From: Paracoccus limosus | GTDB taxonomy: Bacteria > Pseudomonadota > Alphaproteobacteria > Rhodobacterales > Rhodobacteraceae | Reading direction: 5' to 3' | NCBI RefSeq assembly: GCF_009711185.1 | Contig: NZ_WMIF01000002.1 | Location: 1-64,000, forward strand | Length of the DNA: 64,000 nt | Shown: in pieces, positions 1 through 7,820 of the stretch | How positions within the stretch are numbered: the stretch's first letter is position 1 | Layout: each line of letters begins with the position of its first letter | Program-made: the position numbers and the translations under genes | Notes under the pieces: generated by a model | What the model was told of the DNA's origin: nothing | Seen by the model: the letters and a program-made list of their open reading frames with translations, nothing else | Databases searched by the model: none

Positions 1-565
1 CGCCCGCCCCGGTGCCGTCGCCGCGCGCGGCTTCCAGCACCAGCCCCGGTTGCCGCCCGCCGCGCAGCGCCAGATAGACCTCGGCCAGCAATTCGCTGTC
101 CAGAAGCGCGCCGTGCAGCGTCCGGTTCGAGTTGTCGATGCGAAAGCGCCGGCACAGCGCGTCCAGCGTGTTCTGTGCCCCCGGAAACTGGCTGCGCGCG
201 ATCTCCAGCGTGTCCACGGCGCGGGCATAGGGCATCACCGGATAGCCGGCGGATTTCAGCTCCCAGTTCAGGAATTTCATGTCGAACTGGGCGTTGTGGA
301 TCACCAGCTTGGCATCCTCGCCGATGAACTCGACGAACCCGGCCGCCACCTCGGCGAATTTCGGCTTGTCGCGCAGGAAATCGTCGCCAAGCCCGTGCAC
401 CGCAAAGGCCTCCTGCGGCATCGCCCGCTCGGGGTTGATATAGACGTGATAGGTCTGCCCGGTGGGCAGGTGGTTCATCAGCTCGACCGCGCCGATCTCG
501 ACGATCCGGTCGCCGGTGGCGGGGTCAAAGCCGGTGGTCTCGGTATCCAGAACGATCTCACGCAT
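1..565 (-). CDS. dnaQ: DNA polymerase III epsilon subunit (proofreading exonuclease), 3' end cut by window
   Basis: This is the 3'-5' proofreading exonuclease of the replicative polymerase core. The N-terminus reads [15 protein letters not shown], which is exonuclease motif I (DTE). It is followed by [11 protein letters not shown] (motif II) and [14 protein letters not shown] (the H-x5-D of the epsilon-type motif III). About 188 residues are inside the window; the C-terminal tail that binds the alpha subunit lies beyond base 1. The ATG at 565-563 lies inside the end of coaE (8-base overlap), so the two are probably translationally coupled. Linkage of dnaQ, coaE and aroE is common in alphaproteobacteria. 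The identification is secure; only the C-terminus is unseen. Confidence 0.95.
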   Translation of the reverse strand, partial: MREIVLDTETTGFDPATGDRIVEIGAVELMNHLPTGQTYHVYINPERAMPQEAFAVHGLGDDFLRDKPKFAEVAAGFVEFIGEDAKLVIHNAQFDMKFLNWELKSAGYPVMPYARAVDTLEIARSQFPGAQNTLDALCRRFRIDNSNRTLHGALLDSELLAEVYLALRGGRQPGLVLEAARGDGTGAG

Positions 566-1154
566 GTGGGGCTTTTGCCATGATCGCGGCGCAGATGTCC
601 ACGATGGCGGCCCGCGCGCCCTCCAGCGTCTCCGAAGGGATCACCCAATCCGCCCGCGCGCGCTTTTCGGCATCGGGCATCTGCCGCGACAGGATCAGCG
701 CCAGCCCCGCCGCGTCCATGCCGGGCCGGGCCAGCACGCGGGCGCGCTGCACCTCGGGCGGCGCCGAGACGACCGCCACCCCGTCCATCTGCCCCTGCAT
801 GGCGTTTTCGTAAAGCAGCGGCACGTCCAGCACGATGATCGGCGCCCCGGCATGGCGGGCGATGAACCCGGCCCGGTCCTGCGTCACCAGCGGATGCACG
901 ATCGCCTCCAGCCGGGCAAAGCCCGCAGGCTCGGCGGCCAGCCGCGCCTTCAGCGCCACGCGGTCCACCGCACCACCCTGTACCACGCCCGGAAATGCCG
1001 CAGCGACCGGCGCCACCGCCGCCCCGCCCGGCGCATAAAGCGCATGGACGGCGGCATCGGCATCCCAGACCGGATGGCCCAGATCGCGGAACATGCCGGC
1101 GGCGGTCGATTTGCCCATGCCGATGCTGCCGGTCAGGCCCAGAAGAAAGCCCAT
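558..1154 (-). CDS. coaE: Dephospho-CoA kinase
   Basis: It catalyses the last step of coenzyme A synthesis, ATP-dependent phosphorylation of the 3'-hydroxyl of dephospho-CoA, in the cytosol. The 198-residue length is normal for the family. The N-terminus has the Walker A loop [12 protein letters not shown], then the typical [14 protein letters not shown] segment and a LDVPLLYE block of the substrate-binding region. It lies 3 bases after aroE and overlaps the start of dnaQ by 8 bases, so aroE-coaE-dnaQ look like one transcript. Nothing unusual is seen. Confidence 0.96.
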   Translation of the reverse strand: MGFLLGLTGSIGMGKSTAAGMFRDLGHPVWDADAAVHALYAPGGAAVAPVAAAFPGVVQGGAVDRVALKARLAAEPAGFARLEAIVHPLVTQDRAGFIARHAGAPIIVLDVPLLYENAMQGQMDGVAVVSAPPEVQRARVLARPGMDAAGLALILSRQMPDAEKRARADWVIPSETLEGARAAIVDICAAIMAKAPHA

Positions 1155-1157
1155 CGC

Positions 1158-2021
1158 CTAGCCCAGAACGGCGGCGCGCAACGCCTCGTCGACCTCGGGG
1201 CGATGGCCGAACCAGCGCTCGAACCCCGGCGCGCCCTGGTGCAACAGCATCCCCAGCCCGTCGACGATCTCGCAGCCGCGGGCCTGCGCCTCGGCCAGAA
1301 ACGGCGTGATCAGCGGCGTATAGACCAGATCGGTGACCAGCGTGCCCGGCGCCAGCGCGTCCAAAGCCACGCGCAGCGGCGGCTTGCCCACCATGCCCAT
1401 CGAGGTCGCGTTGACCACGGTCAGCGCGCCCTCCAGCATGGCGCCGGCATCGTCCCAGTCATAGACCACCACCTTGGCGCCGAATTCGCTGCGGATCTGT
1501 TGGGCGCGCAGGCGGGTGCGGTTGGTGATGCGCAGTTCCGGCACGCCGCTTTCCAGCAGCGAGGCGACCACGGCCCGCGCCGCCCCCCCGGCACCGATCA
1601 CCGCCGCCGGTCCCAGATCCGGGATCCAGCCCGGCGCGTTCTGCCGGATATTGGCGATAAAGCCATAACCGTCGGTATTGTCGGCATGGATGGTGCCATC
1701 GGGACGAAAGATCAGCGTATTGGCGGCGCCGATCAGCGCGGCGCGGTCGGTGACCACATCGGCCAGCGCCAGCACCGCCTCTTTATGGGGAATGGTGACA
1801 TTGGCGCCGACAAAGCCCATGCGCGGCATGGTGTGCAGCACCTCGGCCAGATGCTCGGGTGCGACAGCGACCGGGACGTAATGGCCCTTGATGCCATAGC
1901 GCGCCAGCCAATGCCCGTGCAGCGCCGGCGACCGCGAATGCGCGATCGGCCAGCCCAGCACCCCGGCGATCGGCACCTGCGGCGGCGGGTTTGCGGTCTG
2001 GTTCTGGCTGTCCGATGTCAT
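1158..2021 (-). CDS. aroE: Shikimate dehydrogenase (NADP+)
   Basis: It reduces 3-dehydroshikimate to shikimate in aromatic amino-acid synthesis. The product is 287 residues. The substrate-binding N-domain carries GWPIAHSRSPALHGHW (the conserved S-x-S-P), GFVGANVTIPHKEAV with the catalytic lysine, and NTDGYGF. The Rossmann domain starts at VIGAGGAARAV, followed by NRT, the usual NADP clamp. I chose the ATG at 2021 because a purine-rich AAGGGGGGG precedes it; an in-frame start 24 codons upstream would add a non-conserved arginine-rich leader. It is the first gene of aroE-coaE-dnaQ. Confidence 0.95.
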   Translation of the reverse strand: MTSDSQNQTANPPPQVPIAGVLGWPIAHSRSPALHGHWLARYGIKGHYVPVAVAPEHLAEVLHTMPRMGFVGANVTIPHKEAVLALADVVTDRAALIGAANTLIFRPDGTIHADNTDGYGFIANIRQNAPGWIPDLGPAAVIGAGGAARAVVASLLESGVPELRITNRTRLRAQQIRSEFGAKVVVYDWDDAGAMLEGALTVVNATSMGMVGKPPLRVALDALAPGTLVTDLVYTPLITPFLAEAQARGCEIVDGLGMLLHQGAPGFERWFGHRPEVDEALRAAVLG

Positions 2022-2103
2022 GCGGCCCCCCCTTCGTCTCCGGGCGTGCGCCGCCCGGTCATGCATTCCTGCCCGCGTGCCGCCGCGGGTCAAGCGTTAC
2101 GCG

Positions 2104-2550
2104 CTATTCGACGCCGATGGCGGCCATGCTGCCTTCCTCGACCAGATCGGCCAGGGTCAGGCTTTCGATCAGCAGCAGATAGGACCAGAACACCTGCCCG
2201 AACATTTTGCGCAGCCGGCAGGTCGCCTCGTCGTCGCAATCCTCGCAGCGCTGATAGGACCGGCGCGACAGGCAGGGCAGCGGCGCGATCGGACCATCGA
2301 CCTGACGCAGCAATTCGCCGATGGAAATCTCCTTCGGCTGCTTGATCAGCACATAGCCGCCGGCCCGCCCGCGACGCGAGCCGACATAGCCCGCATTGCG
2401 CAGTTCCAGCATGATATGTTCAAGAAACCGCTTTGGCGCGCCCGAGCGCGTGGCGATCTCTTCGATCGTCAGCGCATTTCCGCCTGCGGCCACTTCATCA
2501 GCAAGCGCCATCAGCGCCTTGATGGCATATTTTGTCTTCTGCGAGATCAT
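2104..2550 (-). CDS. Rrf2-family transcriptional regulator with four cysteines
   Basis: A 148-residue winged-helix repressor or activator of the Rrf2 family, which includes IscR, NsrR, RirA and CymR. The N-terminal helix-turn-helix region (MISQKTKYAIKALMALAD to about residue 80, with RRGRAGGYVL as the wing) is canonical. The linker has cysteines in the pattern C-x8-C-x2-C-x5-C (PCLSRRSYQRCEDCDDEATC). That differs from the three-cysteine C-x5-C-x5-C of IscR but would suit an Fe-S cluster or a thiol switch. It diverges from the sulfolipid operon across 152 bases, so control of sqdB and of itself is the simplest guess. The signal is unknown; iron-sulfur status, cysteine or nitric oxide are all possible. 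Confidence 0.85.
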   Translation of the reverse strand: MISQKTKYAIKALMALADEVAAGGNALTIEEIATRSGAPKRFLEHIMLELRNAGYVGSRRGRAGGYVLIKQPKEISIGELLRQVDGPIAPLPCLSRRSYQRCEDCDDEATCRLRKMFGQVFWSYLLLIESLTLADLVEEGSMAAIGVE

Positions 2551-2702
2551 GGAAAATCAATAATGATCGCCGTCGCAGCTTGCAATGATTTCGCCGAAAA
2601 ACTCGGCGTGTGAGGGCACGGAACGCAGGACTATCGTCAAAGCGTTATAATTCTGACACATTGCCGGCGCATTCCGTGTCGGCAACACGAAGGAGGACGA
2701 TC
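2551..2702. promoter_or_regulatory. Divergent intergenic region between the Rrf2 gene and sqdB
   Basis: The spacer must hold both promoters. TATAAT at 2646-2651 on the plus strand is a good -10 element for sqdB, though no clear -35 sits 16-18 bases upstream. A short hairpin, CGCCGA-AAAAC-TCGGCG, lies at 2592-2608. A strong ribosome-binding site, AAGGAGG, ends about 7 bases before the sqdB ATG at 2703. The region is less GC-rich than its surroundings. I could not pick out an unambiguous Rrf2 operator. Confidence 0.45.
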
Positions 2703-3920
2703 ATGCGCATTGCTGTTCTGGGGGGCGACGGCTTCGTCGGCTGGCCAACCGCCCTGCACCTGTCGAACCTGGGCCATGACGTCCATATCGTCGACAACCT
2801 CTCGCGCCGCTGGATCGACACTGAACTGGGCGTGCAGTCGCTGACGCCGATGGATTCGATTCAGGAACGTTGCCGGATCTGGCATCAGCAGACCGGCCGC
2901 CGCATCCATTTCCACCTGCTGAACCTCGCCACCGAATACGAGCGGCTGAAACAATGGCTGGCCGAGACCCGCCCCGATGCGGTGATCCATTTCGCCGAAC
3001 AGCGCGCCGCGCCCTATTCGATGAAGACCGACCGCCACAAGGTCTATACCGTCAACAACAACACCAACGCGACGCATAACCTGCTGGCGGCGCTGGTGGA
3101 AACCGGCATCGACGCGCATCTGGTCCATCTGGGCACCATGGGCGTCTATGGCTATTCCTCGGTCGGCGCGCCGATCCCCGAAGGCTATCTGGACGTGCAG
3201 ATCGATACGCCCACCGGCCCGCGCGAACAGCAGATCCTTTATCCGACGCGGCCCGGCTCGGTCTATCACATGACCAAGTCGCTCGATCAGATCCTGTTCC
3301 AGTTCTACGCCCAGAACGACGGTCTGCGCATCACCGACCTGCATCAGGGCATCGTCTGGGGCACGCATACCGACCAGACCCGCCGGCACGAACAGCTGAT
3401 CAACCGTTTTGACTACGATGGCGATTACGGCACCGTGCTGAACCGCTTCCTGATCCAGGCCGCCATCGGCTATCCGCTGACCGTGCATGGCACCGGCGGC
3501 CAGACCCGGGCCTTTATCCACATTCAGGATTCGGTGCGCTGCATCGAGCTGGCGCTGCAAGACGCGCCTGCGGCGGGCGAGCGTGTCCGCATCTTCAACC
3601 AGATGACCGAAACCCACCGCGTTCGCGATCTGGCCGAAATGGTCGCCCGGCTGGCCGGGGCCGAGGTCGCCTATCTGCCGAACCCCCGCAAGGAGGCCGA
3701 GGAAAACGACCTGATCGTCAAGAACGATCAGTTTCTGGCGCTGGGTCTGAAGCCGATCACCTTGGCCGAGGGGCTGTTGTCCGAAGTGGTCGAGGTGGCG
3801 CGCAAATACGCCCATCGCATCGACCGCTCGCGCGTGCCGGCGGTCTCGGCCTGGACCAAGGACATCGCCAAGCGCATCGATCACGACCCCGAGGGCAAAA
3901 GGCTGCGTTCCGTATCGTGA
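2703..3920 (+). CDS. sqdB: UDP-sulfoquinovose synthase
   Basis: It makes UDP-sulfoquinovose from UDP-glucose and sulfite, the head-group donor for the sulfolipid SQDG, in the cytosol. This is a 405-residue extended-SDR protein. The NAD-binding motif is LGGDGFVGWPTALHLS, very close to plant SQD1 and Rhodobacter SqdB. The catalytic set is visible: Thr145 in HLGTMGVYG, then Tyr188 and Lys192 in SVYHMTKS. The start at 2703 is chosen for its strong AAGGAGG and because it begins directly with the Rossmann strand MRIAVLGGDG. It is first in a five-gene run, and its stop overlaps the GTG of the next gene (GTGA). Confidence 0.95.
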   Translation: MRIAVLGGDGFVGWPTALHLSNLGHDVHIVDNLSRRWIDTELGVQSLTPMDSIQERCRIWHQQTGRRIHFHLLNLATEYERLKQWLAETRPDAVIHFAEQRAAPYSMKTDRHKVYTVNNNTNATHNLLAALVETGIDAHLVHLGTMGVYGYSSVGAPIPEGYLDVQIDTPTGPREQQILYPTRPGSVYHMTKSLDQILFQFYAQNDGLRITDLHQGIVWGTHTDQTRRHEQLINRFDYDGDYGTVLNRFLIQAAIGYPLTVHGTGGQTRAFIHIQDSVRCIELALQDAPAAGERVRIFNQMTETHRVRDLAEMVARLAGAEVAYLPNPRKEAEENDLIVKNDQFLALGLKPITLAEGLLSEVVEVARKYAHRIDRSRVPAVSAWTKDIAKRIDHDPEGKRLRSVS

Positions 3921-4753
3921 CCACCGGACTGCATCTGACAGGCAAGGCGCGGTCCGACCGCGCCTTCGTCACGCTGGCGACCAACCCCGATTACGTCACC
4001 GGGGCGATGGCGCTGTTCAAATCCCTGATCCGCACCGGCACCACCGCCGATCTGGTGCTGCTTTATACCGACCTGCCGCCGGATCTGATCGACGGGCTGT
4101 GTACGCTCGGTGTACGCGTGGTGCACGCAGATCTGCTGCCCACTTCCAGCGATTTCAACGCTTTGCATGCCCGTGACCGGGTGCATGGCATCGCCCCCTT
4201 CACCAAGGGCGAAAAGCCGCCTTTCCACACGCCGCTCGACAACTTCGTCAAGCTGCGCCTCTGGCAGCTGGATTACGCGCGCGTGGTCTTTATCGATGCC
4301 GACGCCATCGTGCTGCAAAACATCGACCGGCTGTTTGACTACCCGGAATTCTCAGCCGCGCCAAATGTTTACGAAAGCCTCGCGGATTTTCACCGCCTGA
4401 ATTCCGGCGTGTTCACCGCCCGTCCGTCGCAGGACACCTTCGCCCGGATGCTGGCGGCGCTGGATCAGCCCGGCACCTTCTGGCGCCGCACCGACCAAAG
4501 CTTTCTGGAGACGTTTTTCCCGAACTGGCACGGCCTGCCGGTCTTTGACAACATGCTGCAATATGTCTGGCTGAACCTGCCGCAACTCTGGCGCTGGCAG
4601 GACATCCGCGTGCTGCACTATCAGTATGAAAAACCTTGGCAAAATCACGCCAAGGCCGATGCCCTGCGCCCCTTGATCGACCTTTGGCACGCGCATGCCG
4701 GCGACGGCCCGGTGCCCGATCTGGCCGACCTGCCGGACCCGCCGCAACCATGA
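3917..4753 (+). CDS. sqdD: Glycosyltransferase family 8, SqdD-like
   Basis: A 278-residue glycogenin-like (GT8) glycosyltransferase. The nucleotide-sugar/metal DxD motif is at residues 127-129 (VVFIDADAIVLQNID), preceded by the typical KLRLWQLDYARV helix; NSGVF follows. In Rhodobacter sphaeroides the order sqdB-sqdD-sqdC is known and SqdD is the glycogenin-like member proposed to transfer sulfoquinovose, so position and family agree. Translation starts at GTG 3917, overlapping the sqdB stop by four bases, and ends in an ATGA overlap with sqdC. The exact acceptor is inferred, not visible in sequence. Confidence 0.88.
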   Translation: MTTGLHLTGKARSDRAFVTLATNPDYVTGAMALFKSLIRTGTTADLVLLYTDLPPDLIDGLCTLGVRVVHADLLPTSSDFNALHARDRVHGIAPFTKGEKPPFHTPLDNFVKLRLWQLDYARVVFIDADAIVLQNIDRLFDYPEFSAAPNVYESLADFHRLNSGVFTARPSQDTFARMLAALDQPGTFWRRTDQSFLETFFPNWHGLPVFDNMLQYVWLNLPQLWRWQDIRVLHYQYEKPWQNHAKADALRPLIDLWHAHAGDGPVPDLADLPDPPQP

Positions 4754-5568
4754 AAATCGCCCTGACCGGAGCCTCTGGCCTCTTGGGCCGCTGGATCGCC
4801 CGCGCAGCCATCGCAGCGGGCCATGACATCGACCCCCTGCCCGGCTGGCGCCTTGGTCAGCCCGTTGATCTGACGGGAAAAGACGCGCTGATCCATGCCG
4901 CCTTCCAGCACGTCCCCGGCCGCTATCGCGGCGGCGAAGGCGACGATCCCGATGGTTTCGTGCAGGCCAACCTGCAGGGAACGCTGGATCTTTTCCAGTC
5001 CGCCCGTGATCAGGGCGTGGGCCGGGTGCTGTTCTTGTCCTCTCGCGCCGTCCATGACGGCCACGACCCCGGGACCGACCTGACCGACAACCTGCCCCCC
5101 GCGCCGATCAACCTTTACGGCGAGGTCAAGGCGCAGGCCGAGGCGGTTTTGGCCCAGATGGCCGGCCCCGATTTCCGCACCGCCAGCCTGCGCCCAACCG
5201 GCGTCTTTGGCCCCGGCAAGCCGCAGAAATGGGCCGGCCTCATCCGCGATTTCATCGCCGGCCGCCCGGTCCCGCCCCGCGTCGCGACCGAGGTGCATGG
5301 CGCCGATCTGGGCGATGCCGCGCTGCTGGTGCTGGGCGATCCGGGCATGTCCGGCAGCTATAACGTCAGCGATATTCTGCTGGATCATCATGAGCTTCTG
5401 TCGGGCGTGGCCGTCCTGACCGGCAGCCCGCATCCGCCGCCGATGCGCTCGGATGCCGGGGTTTTGCGCGTGCCCCTCTGCGACCGGCTGCACGATCTGG
5501 GCTGGCAACCCGACGGGCTTTTGCGCCTGCACCAAGACCTTCCCGCCATTATCGAGGACGCCCTATGA
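4750..5568 (+). CDS. sqdC: NAD-dependent epimerase/dehydratase-type protein, SqdC-like
   Basis: A 272-residue short extended-SDR protein. The Rossmann motif is LTGASGLLGRWIA at the N-terminus; the active-site serines are in LFLSSRAVHD and the Tyr123-x3-Lys127 pair in NLYGEVKAQAE. It takes the sqdC position in the sqdBDC order known from Rhodobacter, where loss of sqdC changes sulfolipid output but its reaction is unsettled. It is coupled to sqdD (ATGA) and to msrC (ATGA). The family assignment is firm; the symbol rests on synteny and length. Confidence 0.82.
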   Translation: MKIALTGASGLLGRWIARAAIAAGHDIDPLPGWRLGQPVDLTGKDALIHAAFQHVPGRYRGGEGDDPDGFVQANLQGTLDLFQSARDQGVGRVLFLSSRAVHDGHDPGTDLTDNLPPAPINLYGEVKAQAEAVLAQMAGPDFRTASLRPTGVFGPGKPQKWAGLIRDFIAGRPVPPRVATEVHGADLGDAALLVLGDPGMSGSYNVSDILLDHHELLSGVAVLTGSPHPPPMRSDAGVLRVPLCDRLHDLGWQPDGLLRLHQDLPAIIEDAL

Positions 5569-6020
5569 CCGTCGATTACGCCGAACTGGCCCGGACCCTG
5601 CGCAGCCTGACGCATGGCGAAACCGACGAGGTGGCGCTGATGGCGACGCTGGCCTGCGAGATCCATCATGCCGACGACCGCTTCGACTGGACCGGCTTTT
5701 ACCGCGTCACCGAACCCGATACGCTGAAGATCGGCCCCTATCAGGGCGGCCATGGCTGTCTGGTGATCCCGCTCTCGCGCGGGGTCTGCGGCGCGGCAGC
5801 GCGGACGCGCGAAACCCAGCTGGTGCCGGATGTCGATGCCTTTCCCGGCCATATCGCCTGCGCCAGTTCGACCCGCTCCGAGCTGGTGATCCCTGTCATC
5901 GGCGCGGCGGACCGGCTGATCGGCGTCCTTGACATCGACAGCAACCAGCCCGACGCTTTCACCCAGGAAGACGCCGACCGCCTGCGGGAGATTCTGGATG
6001 AGTGCTTCGGACGAGGTTGA
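5565..6020 (+). CDS. msrC: Free methionine-(R)-sulfoxide reductase (GAF domain)
   Basis: It reduces free L-methionine-(R)-sulfoxide with thioredoxin as electron source, in the cytosol. The product is a 151-residue single GAF domain. The three cysteines of the fRMsr family are all present: Cys65 (GPYQGGHGCLVIP), Cys75 (SRGVCGAAA) and Cys99 (GHIACASSTRSE), along with the GVLDIDSN strand. These cysteines distinguish it from signalling GAF domains. It is the fourth gene of the sulfolipid run, overlapping sqdC by ATGA and the next gene by 23 bases, so it is presumably co-regulated with it. Confidence 0.93.
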   Translation: MTVDYAELARTLRSLTHGETDEVALMATLACEIHHADDRFDWTGFYRVTEPDTLKIGPYQGGHGCLVIPLSRGVCGAAARTRETQLVPDVDAFPGHIACASSTRSELVIPVIGAADRLIGVLDIDSNQPDAFTQEDADRLREILDECFGRG

Positions 6021-6396
6021 ATTCACCGGCCATTGCCTGTGCGGCGAGATCCGCTTTCACGGCACCCATGACGCGACAAACGACCTGAAGGCCTGCCATT
6101 GCAGCCAGTGCCGGCGCTGGTCGGGGCATTACTGGGCGGCGATCCTGCCGAAATCCCTGACCATCAAGGGCACGCCAAAATGGTATCGCGCCTCGGATTT
6201 CGCCCGGCGCGGCTTTTGCGGCAATTGCGGCTCGTCGCTGTTCTGGCAGCATGACGACAGTGACATCATCGACGTGGCGGCGGGCGCCATCGACAGCCCG
6301 ACCGGCCTGCATTTGCTGGGCCATATCTTTGTCGCCGACAAGGGCGACTATTACGAGATCGCCGACGGCCTGCCGCAGGACCCGGCCGAGAATTGA
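5998..6396 (+). CDS. GFA / CENP-V family zinc protein
   Basis: A 132-residue protein of the glutathione-dependent formaldehyde-activating (GFA) fold. The zinc ligands are intact: Cys13 and Cys15 (GHCLCGEI), Cys33, Cys35 and Cys38 (CHCSQC), Cys74 and Cys77 (FCGNCGSS). Members are often annotated S-(hydroxymethyl)glutathione synthase, but most have no proven activity and I claim none here. It starts inside msrC with a 23-base overlap, so translation is probably coupled to the sulfolipid genes. It closes that run; the next gene begins 46 bases later. Confidence 0.85.
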   Translation: MSASDEVEFTGHCLCGEIRFHGTHDATNDLKACHCSQCRRWSGHYWAAILPKSLTIKGTPKWYRASDFARRGFCGNCGSSLFWQHDDSDIIDVAAGAIDSPTGLHLLGHIFVADKGDYYEIADGLPQDPAEN

Positions 6397-6442
6397 CGCG
6401 CCGCCCCGCGCATAGCATTACCCCGGCCCAGCGAGGTGCGCG

Positions 6443-7069
6443 ATGATCTGGGACACGATGGCGAATTTTCCGGTGCAGCAAGTGCTGGCCTTTATGGCCG
6501 GCGCCTTGGCGCTGAACCTGACGCCGGGACAGGATGTGGTCTTTGCCAGCGCCAGCGGCATTCAGGGCGGGCCGCGCGCCGGGGCTTTGGCCGGGCTTGG
6601 TGTCGGGATCGGTGGCATGGTGCATGTGGCTTTGGCGGCGGTCGGTCTGGGCGCACTGGTCGCGGCGCATCCGGGCGCGCTGCTGGCGGTGAAATATGCC
6701 GGCGCGGCCTATCTGGCGCTGCTGGCGTGGAAAAGCTGGCGCGCGACGGCACCGGCCGGCGGCGCGCGCATCGCTCGCGGTGGCTGGGAGGTGCTGGCGC
6801 GCGGGGCGCTGTCGAACCTTCTGAACCCCAAGCCGGTGCTGTTCCTACTGGCCTTCCTGCCGCAATTCACCCGGCCCGAATATGGGCCCATCGGCCAGCA
6901 AATTCTGGGCCTTGGACTGATGTTCGTCTGCTCGGGCACCTTGGTCACCATGGGCTATGGCATCGCCGCCGGGCTCGCCGGCAAGGCTCTGGCAGCGCGG
7001 ATGCGGGTGATGAACCGCGTGGCCTCGGTGCTGTTTGCGGGGTTGGCGCTGCGGATGGTCTGGAAATGA
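6443..7069 (+). CDS. LysE/RhtB-family amino-acid exporter
   Basis: A 208-residue inner-membrane protein with about six hydrophobic segments. The family signature near the N-terminus is LNLTPGQDVVFASASGIQGG (the NxTPGPD-like motif of LysE/RhtB). NLLNPKPVLFLLAFLPQF follows in the middle, the usual second conserved block. Such proteins export lysine, arginine, threonine, homoserine lactones or related small molecules; the substrate cannot be read from sequence. The stop overlaps the start of the pseudouridine synthase by ATGA. Confidence 0.9.
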   Translation: MIWDTMANFPVQQVLAFMAGALALNLTPGQDVVFASASGIQGGPRAGALAGLGVGIGGMVHVALAAVGLGALVAAHPGALLAVKYAGAAYLALLAWKSWRATAPAGGARIARGGWEVLARGALSNLLNPKPVLFLLAFLPQFTRPEYGPIGQQILGLGLMFVCSGTLVTMGYGIAAGLAGKALAARMRVMNRVASVLFAGLALRMVWK

Positions 7070-7713
7070 GCTTTGTCTATCAACCGACCGAGGAACAGCC
7101 GCAGGTCATCCATGCCGATCACGAGGTGCTGGTGGTCAACAAGCCCTCGGGCCTTTTGTCGGTGCCGGGCCGGGGCGAGGATCGCGCCGATTGCCTGATC
7201 GAGCGGCTGCGGGGGGCTTTTCCGACCGTGCTGCTGGTGCACCGGCTGGATCTGGATACCTCGGGCGTGATGGTCTTTGGCCTGACGCCGCATGCGCAGC
7301 GGCATCTGTCCAGGCAGTTCGAGGAACGGCGCACGAAAAAGACCTATCTGGCGCGGCTCTGGGGCCGGCTGGAGCCCAAGACCGGCACGGTCGATCTGCC
7401 GCTGATCGTCGACTGGCCGAACCGCCCCCGGCAAAAGGTCGATCATGCCGAGGGCCGGCCGGCCCAGACCGACTGGCGCGTGGTCCGGGCCGATGACCGC
7501 GAAACCCGGGTGCGGCTGATGCCGCTGACCGGGCGCAGCCACCAATTGCGCGTGCATATGGCGGAACTGGGCCATCCGATCCTTGGCGATCCGCTTTATG
7601 CCTCGGGCGCGGCGGCGGATTTCCCGCGGCTGATGCTGCATGCCGAAACCCTGCGCTTCAAGCACCCCGAAACCGGGGTCATGCTGGGCTTTTCGGCACC
7701 CGCGCCGTTCTAG
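7066..7713 (+). CDS. RluA-family RNA pseudouridine synthase
   Basis: A 215-residue pseudouridine synthase. The catalytic motif HRLDLDTSG is at residues 59-67, with Asp62 as the presumed nucleophile; the KPSGLLSVPG and GRSHQLRVHMAELGHPILGD blocks are also present. There is no S4 domain, as in RluA itself, which modifies U746 of 23S rRNA and U32 of tRNAs. The target here could be either rRNA or tRNA. It is translationally coupled to the LysE-type exporter upstream, with no obvious functional link. Confidence 0.9.
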   Translation: MSFVYQPTEEQPQVIHADHEVLVVNKPSGLLSVPGRGEDRADCLIERLRGAFPTVLLVHRLDLDTSGVMVFGLTPHAQRHLSRQFEERRTKKTYLARLWGRLEPKTGTVDLPLIVDWPNRPRQKVDHAEGRPAQTDWRVVRADDRETRVRLMPLTGRSHQLRVHMAELGHPILGDPLYASGAAADFPRLMLHAETLRFKHPETGVMLGFSAPAPF

Positions 7714-7820
7714 GCACCCTATCCTTGCCGGCGCGGCCCCCGCACGCCAATCTGGGCCAGACAGCGGAACCCCAGCTGCTCGGGCGGGTTGAGCGGGCGA
7801 ATGGCAAAGGGGAGGCAGAG

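Noticed and set aside
462-2345. Long plus-strand open frame opposite coaE and aroE
   Set aside because: Antisense to two unambiguous genes; composition is typical of shadow frames.
5565-6020. MsrC as a signalling GAF domain
   Set aside because: All three catalytic cysteines of free methionine-(R)-sulfoxide reductases are present.
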